Shown in pieces: positions 1 to 11,564 of a stretch of DNA of 64,000 nt. The position numbers and the translations under genes were made by a program. The notes beneath the pieces were generated by a model. That model did no database searches and had not been told where the DNA came from. It saw nothing but the letters and a program-made list of their open reading frames with translations. Source of the stretch: Kuschelorhynchus macadamiae (Eukaryota > Arthropoda > Insecta > Coleoptera > Curculionidae); NCBI GenBank assembly GCA_030620095.1, contig JAUTXW010000356.1, positions 1,740,501-1,804,500 on the forward strand, in the 5' to 3' direction. Each line of letters begins with the position of its first letter. The stretch's first letter is position 1.

Positions 1-30
1 AACCACGGTAGCTAGTACTTAGTACGTGGT

Positions 31-635
31 ATGCTCACAGATAAAAAAAATATAACATTCAATCGGGCAAGTGTAGAAGAGGTCCCCAACAGTCAGAAAC
101 CATTCAGCACTAACAGCTGGGTGTCCTTACTTAGCAAAATACAGATTATTCACATAGGCCCAACTAAGTATGCAACATCGTACAATCAAAAGTTAGCAAA
201 AAAGAATGGGCTTTTTTACACCTACGTACCACATTACAAATACCAACCTGTTCCGGCAATGTACAACGACTCTTTTAGACTCTACTATGATCGGGCCATA
301 GTCACTAATAGACCGGTGACGAATAACCAATCCGACACCGTGCTGCGGATAAGAGAGGCAAATCTGCATACCGGATTGATGTTATTATGAAAAACAATTG
401 CAGTATAGTTAAGAAACATAGAGAGATGTTTGCAGAATTGGCTATAGAGGTCCAACAAATGTGGCAACTGGACAGGGTCCAGTTACCGTGTTATTCACGG
501 GTCTGATACCTTGGAAGAAAGCCTGGTGAAAATAGGACCCTATAAAAACAGCTATACGGATCTCTAGAAAGCAGTCATTTTGGATACGTGCCATTTGGTC
601 AGGAAATTTTTACAAGTAAGATCTTGATTTCGGTT
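31..635 (+). pseudogene. LINE 3' coding remnant (post-RT, nuclease-like segment)
   Basis: An open frame of 119 codons (31-390) reads YYDRAIVTNRPVTNNQSDTV, the degenerate form of a segment that follows the reverse transcriptase in many arthropod non-LTR elements (family pattern: WDR.I.TDR....RPDIV). The match continues after two frame changes: KKHREMFAELAIEVQQMW near 411-465 in the third frame and KAVILDTCHLVRKFL near 568-612 back in the first. Family knowledge: the PD..D.P signature suggests a restriction-like nuclease fold. Here the PD is SD, so a catalytic residue is lost. Three frames in 600 bp mean it is dead. The RT proper would lie left of the window. The clade is unsure (R2/Dong-like is a guess). 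Confidence 0.7.
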
Positions 636-711
636 TTTCTTAACCCACCTACTGGTTTTAATACTTGTATCCGGGATGGTTGATGCACACAAACATTTAT
701 TGACTCGTTTA

Positions 712-792
712 TGATAATAATAATAATATTAATATTATTTGTAATTATAATAATAGTAGTAGTAATAATAATAATAGTAATAATAATACATT
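712..792. repeat. (ATA/TAA)n microsatellite, interrupted
   Basis: About 80 bp of ATA/TAA triplets with a central (TAG)n variant (AATAGTAGTAGTAATAAT). It lies shortly downstream of the LINE remnant and may be part of its decayed 3' tail. Confidence 0.8.
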
Positions 793-1745
793 AATTAAAA
801 ATTGAAATAAATTATATAAACTTTATAGGATTTGTATAAAGTTTTTACCGAATAATTATATGCATATATAGACTGGTATTGTACGTCGTGGAGAACTATA
901 ATGTATGTAAATTTAGAAACATAATTATACTTACTGTATACATAATATAGACAAATAAAAACATGACAAAAGTTAAGGATATTATAATGAAAAATAAGAA
1001 AAACATCGGTTTTGCAAACAAAATATATTATTTATGGTTGCAAAAAATAAAAAATTCACCCTTATAACATTAAGCAATAAATAACAATGAAATCGTCGCA
1101 AAAATAACGCAGAAAAATAAAATTGCAAAAATTGTATAAATCACTTATTAAGAAAAAAATCGAAATTTGTAGGTTTTATATTAATTTTTAAGCATGATTC
1201 TCTATATAACGTATTGTTACGGACATAACTATTTGTATTATATTACTCACATTCTGTAAAAATCTTCTTGAAGACCCAGAAGACCTAGAACAAACAAAAT
1301 TTATTATTACAATATATTGACAAATAATGTCTCTATATAAAATATATTATCGTTTATGGTATCTACTTTTTCTTAATTTGAACTCTTTCTTGAAATTAAC
1401 ACTTTTTATAGACATAACGAAAATAATTAACCTAAGTACAAAATTGTTATGGTAAATTGTTTATTATACCTCGTCTAATAATAATTATTACTCCGGTATT
1501 CACATTATTATGAAAAAAAAAATTAGTTGAATAACAATGTTTAAGAAATTATTATTACCTATATTATGAGAAAAGTCAAACACTACTTCATGATATTTTG
1601 TTGAAAATTGAAATAATTTTTTTTATTGTTTATTCTTAAACTTATATAAATACTCCTTGCAAATTTTGATTACTCCAAAATATCAACATTCTTATGGAAT
1701 TTTCTGCTAATTTTCCATTTGGTGTTCAATCCCGAGTTTTTGAAG

Positions 1746-1776
1746 AAATAGCGAACTACATATTAGTTCGCTATTT
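1746..1776. repeat. Perfect 13-bp hairpin
   Basis: AAATAGCGAACTA and TAGTTCGCTATTT are exact reverse complements separated by CATAT. It stands alone in AT-rich DNA. No T-run or other sign identifies it as a terminator or RNA. Confidence 0.7.
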
Positions 1777-2399
1777 ATTAGTAAGGTTATCGGCGGACAG
1801 CAAAACCACTAAATGCTGATAACAAAAAAGAGAACGAAAGATAAGGAAATTTACATGATTAGGCAAACAGAACAAAATAGTGGCACAGTTTGTCATAAAA
1901 AATGTAGGTAAATTTAGGCACAGTACACTCTCTAGTTTATATTATGATGCTATTTTTTTATTCCCTGAAGTAAAATCAACTAAAGTTTAATTTATAGACA
2001 CACATGACCTGATAAAAATATTTTTAGTTTTTCTGATTATGTAATTAAAGTCCGTTAAAAATTGATATAACGTGTATTAAAGATTGTCTATTGAGAAGAA
2101 AACTAATTTAAGTGTCTGTTAAAGTATTTTTCAAAGGTCATTCTATTAATCGTGTTCACGTTGTGCAATATTAAACAATTAATCAATATTTATTAATTAA
2201 ATACATCCGTATAAACATTACATCCCACATTGGCGCCTTATAAAATAGTCCTACATTAAGACTAAAGAAGCTAATAAGATGGGTTTGAATAATAATGGAC
2301 ATGTTTCATCATCCCTATTACTTAGATAGTTATTTATAGTATTTATTATAATTATCTTAGAAATAAATTGGATTTCTAGTATATAGCTGAAAGTGATAA

Positions 2400-3560
2400 A
2401 AATTTAAATTGAACCAACTATTGACTTAATCATAGCTACTACGAATTGATCATTCCTCGTGTCATAGCTGTTTAAATATCTAAAAGACGACGCTACTTTG
2501 CTTTAATCTAATCAAAGAAAATTAGCAGAACTGAGCAAAGCCGAGTACAGTTAATTGAGTTAATAGCTAAGTGAGTGACTGTTTGGGAAAATTGGTTGCT
2601 GCTGAAAACAAGTAGTAATTGTGTTTTGATATAGTTACGATCGTGAGGGTCAGACGCATATTAGTAATTAACGAGAAGCGAGGGAGTCGACAAGGGCGAG
2701 TGTAGATAAATTCACCGCGGGCATTTCCCTGTGGAAAGTTCATCGCAAACAGTTCACTAGCATCAGTTCACCGCTGTTACAATTCAACTTACTCTACAAG
2801 TGAACGTCTTTATACTATTTATAAATTTCTATATACCTAAATGGATTGGTATGCCAACAATTGGTTTTCTTCAAGCCATATAAAACCGAATCGTCCTGAT
2901 TCTACAATGCGTGTCGTGCGTCGTCTTTGTTGTCTTTTTTTGTGGCCGGCTAATCCCCGTATCATAAAAATGGTTTATAACTTTCTTCGATTCTAATGGA
3001 AAAACTTTATTTTTGCAGAATGCTTTGAAAGTTATCACTGTATCATCTGCCGCTACAAATGCGATTGATGGTAACATGTTTAACGTTGGGTATTTCGAAA
3101 GATGCATTATGTGAAGTGAAAAAAAACTTGACGTCACGCTCGCAGGTAGTAAGCAAAACATTTTCGATATCTATAATAATTCTTTGCTATAGACAGAGAA
3201 TACTTCAAATGTTTCAACTGTTGTAATGATACAACGTAATACTGTCTCAAGCCGATTGAGTTTATAAAATAGTAGCGGGACTGTCTAAATGTTCCTCCTA
3301 TTAGCAATAGGTGAAAGTCTTGAGGCTGCCGCTTGACTGCATCCATTAGAAGAATTGTATATTATTTGATATGTCATGGTTGCTTTTATTTTTTTAAAAT
3401 TTGATTTTAACATTTAAAGTGATGCACTTATAATATTAAATTAAGTACTGACTTGATACTTGATAAAAGCAAATGCGGTGAATTGTGTACAGTTAATTTT
3501 GCGCTGGGAGTTGCGGGTGAATTTTCTAGATAAGCACTCAAGGTCATATAAAAACCTCGG
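2400..3560. other. Unassigned, moderately GC-richer patch
   Basis: This stretch is less AT-rich than its flanks. TTCACCGC-type motifs occur near 2712 and 2775, and inverted GCGGTGAATT and GCGGGTGAATT near 3474 and 3514, hinting at a decayed element about 0.8 kb long. Two minus-strand open stretches (3161-2871, 96 codons; 3346-3134, 70 codons) overlap in different frames. I recognise no domain in either and see no start context or splice signals that would support a gene. The best guess is a degraded transposable element. Confidence 0.35.
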
Positions 3561-3956
3561 GTTTACTATCTACTAGGCGGTCCTTTTAAGGACAAACACG
3601 ATCTTTTAAAGCCGAGCACATCTTAATAAGCTTGAGTTCCAGGTGGATGTCCTAAGTAAGCTTCACATCGATAGACTAAATGTTCTAAACATGTTCTAAG
3701 TTAAGCTCTGTTCAGTTTAAGAAGCGTCTCAGCTGGGAAAGCTTAACATAAAAACCTCTCGATATAAGCGATAAAACTAACTCTGTTGATCTCTAACATA
3801 AGTCTGCGCTATAGCTTGACTGTAGCAGCATGATATACCGAGTCCGGCATTGCCTCCAAAGTTGGAGGGGCGAGATATGTCGCGAAAAGGTTAGTAGCAC
3901 CGGCGATGTTGTCAAATTTTCATTTTTTCAGTAAACAAAAAACAATTATTTTTCTT

Positions 3957-4239
3957 AAGACCCTGTATAATATTATTGCATTAAATGGGCCTTTTTTGGT
4001 TAATTTTAAATATGCCAGGTTTGACACTTCTATATTTAAAGGCAATCGTAAAAAAATATAAAAACCCTGCCAAGGCAATATGTTAGAGAGGAACGGAAAT
4101 GGGAATACATTGCCACTTATTGCAGGGTTTTGCGAATTTTCTCGGTTGTCTTTAGTTTAAAGATAACGCTATCAAACCTAGAGTATTTATCATCAGCAGG
4201 AAGAGCCCCATTTAAAGCAATAATAATACACAGGGTCTT
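3957..4239. mobile_element. Fold-back MITE (283 bp)
   Basis: The left end AAGACCCTGTATAATATT and the right end, read on the other strand, AAGACCCTGTGTATTATT match over roughly 38 bp, through TTATTGC(A/T)TTAAATGGG. A second internal inverted pair (AAAACCCTGCCAAGGCAAT near 4060; its partner near 4110-4135) makes most of the unit self-complementary. There is no coding potential, and I could not define a target-site duplication. Such ends fit a non-autonomous DNA transposon. Confidence 0.7.
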
Positions 4240-6285
4240 CCATAAAAAATATATTGTTTGTTGAAAAAGCGAAAAGCTGACACTATGATCAGTGCTAGTA
4301 ACGTGTTCGCAACATACTCATACCGCGCATCTCCAGGGCCCTGCATAGATGCTTGTCTGGATGCTATACATAGGCAATTATTGCCATGCGGAGTAGTGTT
4401 AAGTTGTTTAAAATGACCTGCAAAATACGAATTCATGTTTCGTAAAATTACTGGGTCTTATAAACCATTCTATTTTAGAGTGTAAAGAGTTAAGTTATTT
4501 GGTTTTTAACTTGCTTTTTAATTTATTATATTTTTAGATATACATGACTTTTGTTTTTTTTTTCTGGACAAGTATCGACTTTCTTATTTTAAATGAGACC
4601 CTATTTATTATAACATATTTAAATAGAGAGCTTTAAGGCAAATTCAGCAATATACAATAACATGCATTTGCAGTTCATTGTTTCGGACTCATTGCTTGTT
4701 ATCTTCAGAAAATGACTGAATTGCAAACGCAATTTTTACAGCTGCGTAAACACCTAAGAACGTTATGTGACCGCCAAGAAGTAGAAAATTGTATCCTTTA
4801 TTCTATTACAATAATCCCCAGTGCTGCCAAATTTTACATATCATTAATTTTCTCAATTTTAAACGAAACACCCTGTATATTAACATATACCTTAGTAGGT
4901 CGCTTCAAGACGAGTTCAACGATATATGACAATAGGCGGTTGTGACTAAACGTTTCCGAATTATTAAGGGTTATCTATAAGTGTAACCATTATCGGAGGG
5001 TAATGGCGTATTTATGACTTTTTTGTCATTTATTATTCTAAAGTTGAGTTTTTTATTTATGATTAATGAGATTTGAGGCATTTTTTAAATATAATTAATA
5101 TTTTTTACATTTTATTCCTTTATTTTATATATACGTCACTAAACTATGTAAACCAACAGTTAAAACAGTTATAATGAAATTTGCTTAGTTTTATATCTCA
5201 AACCGTTTAGACTGACAATTATTTGTCCAGTCGTTACTAATATTAGTATGAATAAATCTGAAATATTGCGTAGTCACCCCGGAATCCTGATGTGACTCCT
5301 ATGGACTATTTTTATAGGTTACTCTGAAAAAAGAAGTTGTGACTTTCCTTAATAAACTTTTGACTTTGGACAATTTGTATAAAAATCTATTATTGAGAAT
5401 CCTAATTGAAAAATATAGAGTATTCGATAAATAATCGATTAATCAAAAAATCGATATCGATATATTTGCAATAATCGATAATGCATTATCAGGCAGTTTC
5501 TCTCAAGAGCAATATGGGTAGGGAAGCCTTTCAAATAGTACCATTCGGATCCGGCTATGACCCATAGGTTCTTATACTTGTACGATTAAGATAGTTGTAG
5601 AACAAGATAATAATAAAGAATCTACGCTATTCTAACATCAGAAATAAAAAAACATTAGCAAGTAATTTTCCTTTGTTTTTCCAAAAATAAAAAAGACTAT
5701 TTGGGATGTGTGTACTGTAAAATGATCATAATAATTATTATTACAGGAAAGTGTCTACGTACCATTATAAAACAAGTTTCACTAAATTGTGTTTTATTTA
5801 GCTGAAAATATCCTTAAATTAGAAAAAGTTCAAAAAAAATAACATCTTGTCGATATTGTGGTAAAATGTCTTTTTTCTGGGTATTAAAATAAACAGGCCA
5901 TAATTTAACGGTTTCAATAGGCCCATGGGTGAACGAACCACTACAAAGCAAATTTAGATTGAACTGCGTTACACAGTGGCGTCGGCGGAAACCTTACCAC
6001 AGAGACCTTGTCAAATTAGTAAATCCGGGGCAGTGATTTGCTCCCGACAAATTGTTGGAGTGAAGCTTTGTAGAAAATGATTAGCGCTTAAATGGGTGGG
6101 TCATTTGCACCCAGTTTCAAATTTAGGTTTATATTTATTTTAGCGCTAGAATAACTACCGGGCCCCTACTACCTCATTTTCTAAAATATATCGTGAAATA
6201 TGATATCTTGCATTGTTATACAACAAAATTGATATTACGGCAATCACTGATATTGTAAGCAGTTGATTCGATTTTATTCTGTCTT
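4240..6285. other. AT-rich DNA with isolated element ends
   Basis: No gene recognised. A 77-codon open stretch at 4712-4945 has no family resemblance. It contains ACACCCTGTATAT near 4868, a terminal motif recurring elsewhere in this window, and GAGACCCTATTTATTATA near 4596, which resembles the end of the fold-back MITE to its left. A cluster of CGAT motifs lies at 5417-5485. Confidence 0.5.
5417..5485. repeat. Cluster of ATCGAT(A) motifs
   Basis: At least five CGAT cores occur in about 70 bp (TTCGATAAAT, AATCGATT, ATCGATATCGATA, AATCGATAAT). Such clusters are common in the subterminal DNA of hAT-type MITEs. They also match the TATCGATA regulatory motif known in Drosophila, but no gene is nearby. 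Confidence 0.45.
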
Positions 6286-6800
6286 CGCCTCCTGGTTACC
6301 TGAACCGTGAAGTTTTAGGAAGTCAGTTTGAGCTAGAGAAGAAAATGCCTTGATTCCCTTCAATGAAAAGTGCTTCTATAAACTTTTGTTTTCGCCAGTG
6401 TTGCTCTCTATGTAAAATTTTAGCCTCCGACCACTGCATCCGGTGTTGGTTTAGCTAGACATGTACCGCTATGTCCGATTTTGACGTTTCCTGATTTTAA
6501 GTATGATTAAAATGCTATTTGACGCTTACACTAAGAGGTCGTTTTGTTTCTTCAATATACGAAGGCATCTTAACGAATTTCCCGATTTAAAAACGAATTG
6601 ATGTTGAAATCCCTAGCTATTCTCCGAGTCTTTTCAAATGTTCTTAATTTACTGATTATTTTGGCATTATTATATTGTATTATTCATTAATATTTCAGAG
6701 TAACCATTCTGCAAAGGATCTTTTTTGTTTTTAATTTCTGCCTCAAGGTTCATCCGTATTATTACAAGCTATTACAGCTCAGTATAGGTTCTCGGTAGAA
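6286..6800 (-). pseudogene. Penelope-like element, 3' part, inverted copy
   Basis: Read on the minus strand, this region matches the plus-strand element at 7345-7945 in order. Shared blocks include the tail (CCTGGTTACCT and AACCGTGAAGTTTTA, 6286-6337), TTTTCGCCAGTG (6390-6402), the CGTCAAAATCGG block (6478-6490), and ATGAACCTTGAGGC (near 6745). A deletion removed the sequence encoding the first strand of the GIY-YIG domain. No open frame survives. Together with the plus-strand part it forms a head-to-head inverted pair about 550 bp apart. Confidence 0.75.
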
Positions 6801-7137
6801 TGTAGTTCTGATGCCTTCTAGAGGTCGCCCTATGAGAACGTCAGGAAAATGCTAAGAAGAGTATTCCTAAGGACATCAGTTTAGTTAAAGACAGATTTGT
6901 TAGTTTTGATGTAGCATGAATACACAAATGTACCAATTTGTGAATCATTAGACACAATTAGGCAAAAGTTGAGGGAATACGAAACCTCCAATGCGGTGAT
7001 CCCTGCCTCCGGTGGTAGCCAGTATTTATATGGAGTGATTCAAAGAGCACGCAATAAATACTGCTCAAATCAAGCCTAAACTTTAGTATAGGTATGTGAA
7101 TGATACTTGCATTATTTGAATTGCAAACGATAGTCAT

Positions 7138-7945
7138 TTGATATATTTTCTCAATCACTTAAGTGGCATAAGAACATGTATTAAGATAGCAACGAAGAAA
7201 GAGAAAAATTCTTCTTTGCTTTTTCTTGACGTTCTCGTTAAGCGATCTCCAGAATGTATCAGTGAACCGGAAACCCACACACTGGACAATATCTCAACCA
7301 GGGTTCCAACCATTCTGCAGCAACAAAAGAGGACATCATAAGAATGCTTTGCAACAGAACTGTAATAACATGTAACAATACGATGAACCTTGAGGCCGAA
7401 GCTGAAAACATAAGATCTATTGTAGAATTGTTGCCCTGATAGATTAATAAGTAATACAATATCAAAATTATAAAATGATCAGCATACAAGAACACTCTGA
7501 TCTACAAAAAAATCACTATTTCTCACAGTACCCTATATTAAGGGAACAAAACCGCAATTAAGTCGGGAAATACGTCAAGAAATCTTTTGAAAAAAACGAA
7601 GCCAGACGATATCGTCGAAAAAAGAATGTATTTACCAAAACCAGTGTGGATGTGCTGAATCGTACATTGGAGAGACAAGACGCGATCTTAGTATAAGAGT
7701 CAAAGACAATTTTAATGATACATGAAAGGGATAGACGTCAAAATCGGGAATAGCGGAACACGTCTGGTCAAACCAACACCGAATGGCTGGAGACGTAGGG
7801 AGCAGCACTGGCGAAAACGAAAGTTTAAAAGCTTTCATTGAAATGAATCCAGGCATTTTCAGTAAGTCTAGCGTCGTTATTAAATATATGGAGGCCGCTT
7901 CTAGATCAAACTGACTTAAAACTTCACGGTTTAGGTAACCAGGGG
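7138..7945 (+). pseudogene. Penelope-like element: RT end plus GIY-YIG nuclease remnant
   Basis: The first block reads FLNHLSGIRTCIKI then KNSSLLFLDVLVKR (7145-7240), the typical end of the Penelope reverse transcriptase. A frame change leads to KPTHTGQYLNQGSNHS (7273-7320), another hallmark. Around 7635-7700 the frame YQNQCGCAESYIGETRRDLS is the GIY-YIG endonuclease start (here YIGETRR), followed by SGIAEHVW near 7745 and SLKAFIEMNP near 7825. Several frameshifts and stops make it inactive. Family knowledge: Penelope elements couple RT to a GIY-YIG nuclease for target-primed insertion. The N-terminal RT core, with the YxDD residues, is absent. Confidence 0.85.
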
Positions 7946-8149
7946 GCGGAAACTGGCTTTAGAATTAGCATTTAGTTAGTGCTAGAAAACGATTGGAGTT
8001 CCCATAGAAAAACACAGTCATGACATCGCGTATTCAATGCAGGGAAAATAGATCTGTGAGGAGCCAATCCCTATGCTCAAACTAAAAAGCACCAAAAATG
8101 AATGATAGTGGGCAGTACGAATAAATAGCGCGCGTTATTTAAAAATCAA

Positions 8150-9490
8150 GACAAATGTGCCTGGTTTAGTTCCTACTTGGTTAATCGGTGTCAAATTGTA
8201 ATTTTTAAAAATGACCAGCCAGACAAATTCAATATTGCAACAGATGTTCCACAGGGGCCTGTTTTGGAACCATTGTTTTTTTGCTATATGTTAATGATCT
8301 GCTACGTATTAACATACGAGGTTTGTTTACCATGTTTGCCCATGACACAATTGTTTTATGGCACCACAATGATCCCAAACAATTGGAGCATGTGGTTCAG
8401 AGGGACTTGGAAATAATAAAGACTGGTGTAACTCAAATTCACCTAGACTGAACATAACAAAGACCAACATTATTTCATTTAAATGTTCATTTAGTGATGT
8501 TAGGATGGATGACCAACCAAAAGACCGTTTACATGTTAACAAGTTCTTGGGTCTCTACATAGAGGATAGGCTAAAATTTGAGAAACATATTTTGAATGTG
8601 AATTCCAAGATTGCAAGGGGCTGATATGCGCTAAGAATTGTCTCTCTCGAGCTAGATTTATCAGTGGCAAAGAGTGTATATCGTGCTTTGATAGAGTCAC
8701 ATTTGCGCTATGGCTTGTGTTTCTGGGAAAGCTGCTCTAACTATGTATTAAATTCCACATTTATTATACAGAAAAGAGCAATTCGATATTTATCTAAAGC
8801 TAGAACCCGTGTTTTTTGTAGGCATTTATCCCTGAATATTTTGACCCTCACGTGCTTATTTATTCTTGAAACGAAGTGCTTAATTTATGAAAAACTTCGT
8901 TCAGAAATTCTAACCAAAAATGCATATCCTACAAGAAGTACTCATGTATCTAGGTTACCGATTCATTCATCAGATCTAATAAAAAAATCGTTTATTTACA
9001 ATTGAAGGAAAATGTTTAACAAACTGCCTTTACATATGAGAAAAATTTCTTGTGGGAGAAAATTTAGAAAGCAAGTTAAAGAACTTTTAATTGGGAAGGC
9101 CTATTATACAGTTGGCGAATATTTTACCTATAGATCTTGAGCGCATTTTTGCTAAATATTGTTTGTGTCTATCATATTTCTTTGACTATGTATATTTTTA
9201 CTATAATGTATTGTTCGTCTTATCTTTTAACTGATATTTTCTATACATATTGCGTGTTATCACTGGATTTATTAGTTTTTAAGCTCTTCTTCCTTCTTTC
9301 TTTTTTTTTAATTTTATTTACAATTCTTTAGTTTTAAGTTAATATTTTACATCATATACAATGAAGCGAGCAAACATGATCATATCTATTTATATATTTG
9401 TGCTGATGCATCTATATTTATATTTTTTTTATTTAGCTTTTTCAATGATGCCTTTCTTTAGACAATAAAGCTTTTTTGAGTTTAAGTCAT
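8150..9490 (+). pseudogene. LINE reverse transcriptase C-terminal half with 3' UTR
   Basis: From 8156 the frame reads CAWFSSYLVNR, then ATDVPQGPVLEPLFF (family VPQGSVLGPLLF). The catalytic box appears as FTMFAHDTIVLW near 8328, where the usual FADDT has an Asp replaced by His. After a shift come LHVNKFLGLYIEDRLKFEKH (8528-8587), SVYRALIESHLRYGLCFWES (8673-8732) and IIQKRAIRYLSKARTR (8761-8810). An in-frame stop at 9003-9005 is followed in the same frame by a final piece ending at 9140. A 350-bp AT-rich 3' UTR follows, with CAATAAAG near 9464. The layout fits the CR1/jockey group. The 5' half is missing, as expected for 5' truncation. Confidence 0.88.
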
Positions 9491-10345
9491 TATATTATAC
9501 ATGGGCTAACGAAAAATGTAATCTATTATTTAAAACACGATTACATACAATGAGCTAGCAGAGCTCACAATAAAAATTTAACGAACATTGTTTATACTCC
9601 GATATTTTCAATAGCGTCACTAATTTAAGCAAATGGCCGTAATTGCCGCCACAGCCACGGAATGATTAAGCGCATGCTGTATTTTGAGCAGGAAGCGATA
9701 CATACATATTTGTATACGCTTTAATGATGGCTTTATTGACAAATATGGTATTAAATCGGGACGGATTCACCTAACGATATCAAATGTGGAATAAGAGAAG
9801 GAGGTTTTGTTAAAAAAAAACTAATAAAGTCTTAGTATAGATACGCAAAACGCAATCAGATTTTTGAAACATAATTATATACAAAAGTTTCGTTAAAGGA
9901 GAACTGTACGCAAAAAGTGAAAAATCAGCGACAAGGTCTAGTCAAGTTTAAAGTAAGATGAAATGGTACCTATGTATTAGAAAAAACTTCCTGCGCGTCC
10001 GACTTCAAAAAAATGTGTTATGTATAGGCAATTTAAATTACATTTCGGTTAAAAATGGGTTCAAAAGGGTTCACGCGCTGCAAATACAGACATGAGTACG
10101 ATTTACCATTTCAAATTTTGCAGTTTTGTAGACAAAGGATCAATGCAAGGCGGTAAAGAGCCATTTTGTGGATAAGACAATTATATGCGATGGCATTTGC
10201 GTCAAAAAGTGGCCAAAAAATGATCAAAAATGGATAAATCCATTTCTGTTTTGTAATTCTAGTTTTAATTATTTCATAAAAAAATGTATTTAGCGCCCAA
10301 CTATACATATTTCCCTAATTAAATCACCTTGAAGCTAATAAATAT
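9491..10345. other. No gene seen
   Basis: Mixed AT-rich sequence. An open stretch on the minus strand (10308-10111, 65 codons) shows no recognisable family. GTCCGACTTCAAAAAA near 10001 resembles a motif repeated at about 49558. Confidence 0.5.
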
Positions 10346-10349
10346 CTCT

Positions 10350-10640
10350 TACAGTTTTAACATAATATTGCAGCGGCGGAAGGCTTGCAAATGATCCATA
10401 ATACTGCGTGCAGTTCCCCCTTAAAAAAGTACAAAAAAGTCATCGCCCGAACCAGGACTGGAACACAGGACTTCTCAATGCTAATCTGCCACCCTACAAT
10501 TGAGTTACCAGGGTTCACAATGAAAATTGAATCTTGTTTGTTTAAATTTCGTCCAAATAAACCTATATATGAGAAAAACTGAATAAAGTGCGGAGCGAGA
10601 ACTGAACCGCTCGCAAGAAACTTCATGATTTAGAGCAAGC
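10350..10640 (-). mobile_element. tRNA-derived SINE-like unit
   Basis: On the minus strand, near 10520-10450, the sequence contains TGGTAACTCAATTGTAGGG (polymerase III A-box-like, as in TRGCTCAATTGGTAGAG), then GAGAAGTCCTGTGTTCCAGT (T-arm/B-box-like). Spacing and order match a tRNA body. A second T-arm-like hairpin, GCGAG-CGGTTCAGTT-CTCGC, lies just upstream at about 10590-10615. It cannot fold into a complete tRNA, so I call it a SINE head rather than a tRNA gene. The tail toward 10350 is unique-looking sequence. Confidence 0.6.
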
Positions 10641-10799
10641 CAGAAAAATTACAATTAAAATATAAGAGGATGAGGCTATAAAAATAGAGAAAATATGAAG
10701 AAGATAAAGTGGTGGCAAAATCCAGTAATGCACAATTTAAATATAAAAATATAAATTAAAGTAATTTTTATATAGGCCAGTTCTGATTCACTCCAGGCC

Positions 10800-11090
10800 A
10801 TTTAAAGGATTTTTAGGCACTTTAGAATTTTTTTGCCGCTATTTTGTTCTGCCATATCGGATTTTTACCGAAATGTTACCAGGTCATCCCCAATGTCCCT
10901 TAACTTTTGGCCAAAGTTTCAAGTCAATCGGGTAAGTAGTTTTTAGCTATGCCGCGAACAGACAGAGCCACAGACAGACAGACCGACGGAATTGAGAAAA
11001 CATGTTTTTCGGCATCTAGAGACCCTGAAATGTAAAGATCTAGAAAAAAATCGAAGGGTGATTTTTTCACGATTACAGTACCTCCCTATA
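10800..11090 (+). repeat. Family A dispersed repeat, copy 1
   Basis: Order of blocks: GCCGCTATTTTGTTCTGCCA, GGATTTTTACCGAAATGTTA, AGTCAATCGGGTAAGTAG, AGACAGACAGACCGACGG, AACATGTTTTTCGGCATC, then GGGTGATTTTTTCACGATTA. No coding capacity. The same blocks occur at eight or more sites in this window, on both strands. I cannot assign it to a named superfamily. Confidence 0.85.
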
Positions 11091-11564
11091 TCAGGGAAGT
11101 ACAAATTATTTAGCCGTCAACCAACATCAAATTATTTAAAAGATTATTCGTTTGAAAGGATAGATTATCTCTGTTCTCAAAATATTTTTGTTTTTTGTTA
11201 TTAATCTTTTATACTATTTTGATTCAGATGCCTGCTCCTGGGCACATGCATTTGTTTTGAATGTATTCACTATTCTATTTATCTCCTGTTTTCTTTCTTT
11301 TCTTTATTTACACATTACGTCTTTTCATGTATGTAACCAAATTTAGATTTTTAGTTTTGTTAAAACGCTGCTAATAGAAAATTACTTTTTTAAGCAATTA
11401 GATGTGAATAACTTTACATAAGCCCCTTTAGGGCTTAGGGGAAATAATAATAGACCGATAAGCCATTTCTTGTTAACACAAATTTATGAATAAAAAATTA
11501 TGTTATCGTATTTTAGCTCTAAATCACACTTAACGCATGCACACATTTTGAAATTAATCTAATC

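Larger units (their letters stand above)
640..2400. other. AT-rich intergenic DNA, no gene seen
   Basis: Low-complexity, very AT-rich sequence with stops in all frames. I see only a trinucleotide microsatellite and one perfect hairpin (listed separately). Confidence 0.6.

Noticed and set aside
2871..3346. Two overlapping minus frames as a small gene
   Set aside because: No domain, no splice or start support, and the frames conflict; kept only as an unassigned patch.
10440..10520. A true tRNA gene
   Set aside because: A and B boxes are present but acceptor and anticodon stems do not close; better read as a SINE head.
10960..10990. GACAGACAGAC run as a regulatory GA/CA array
   Set aside because: It is a fixed part of family A, present in most copies.
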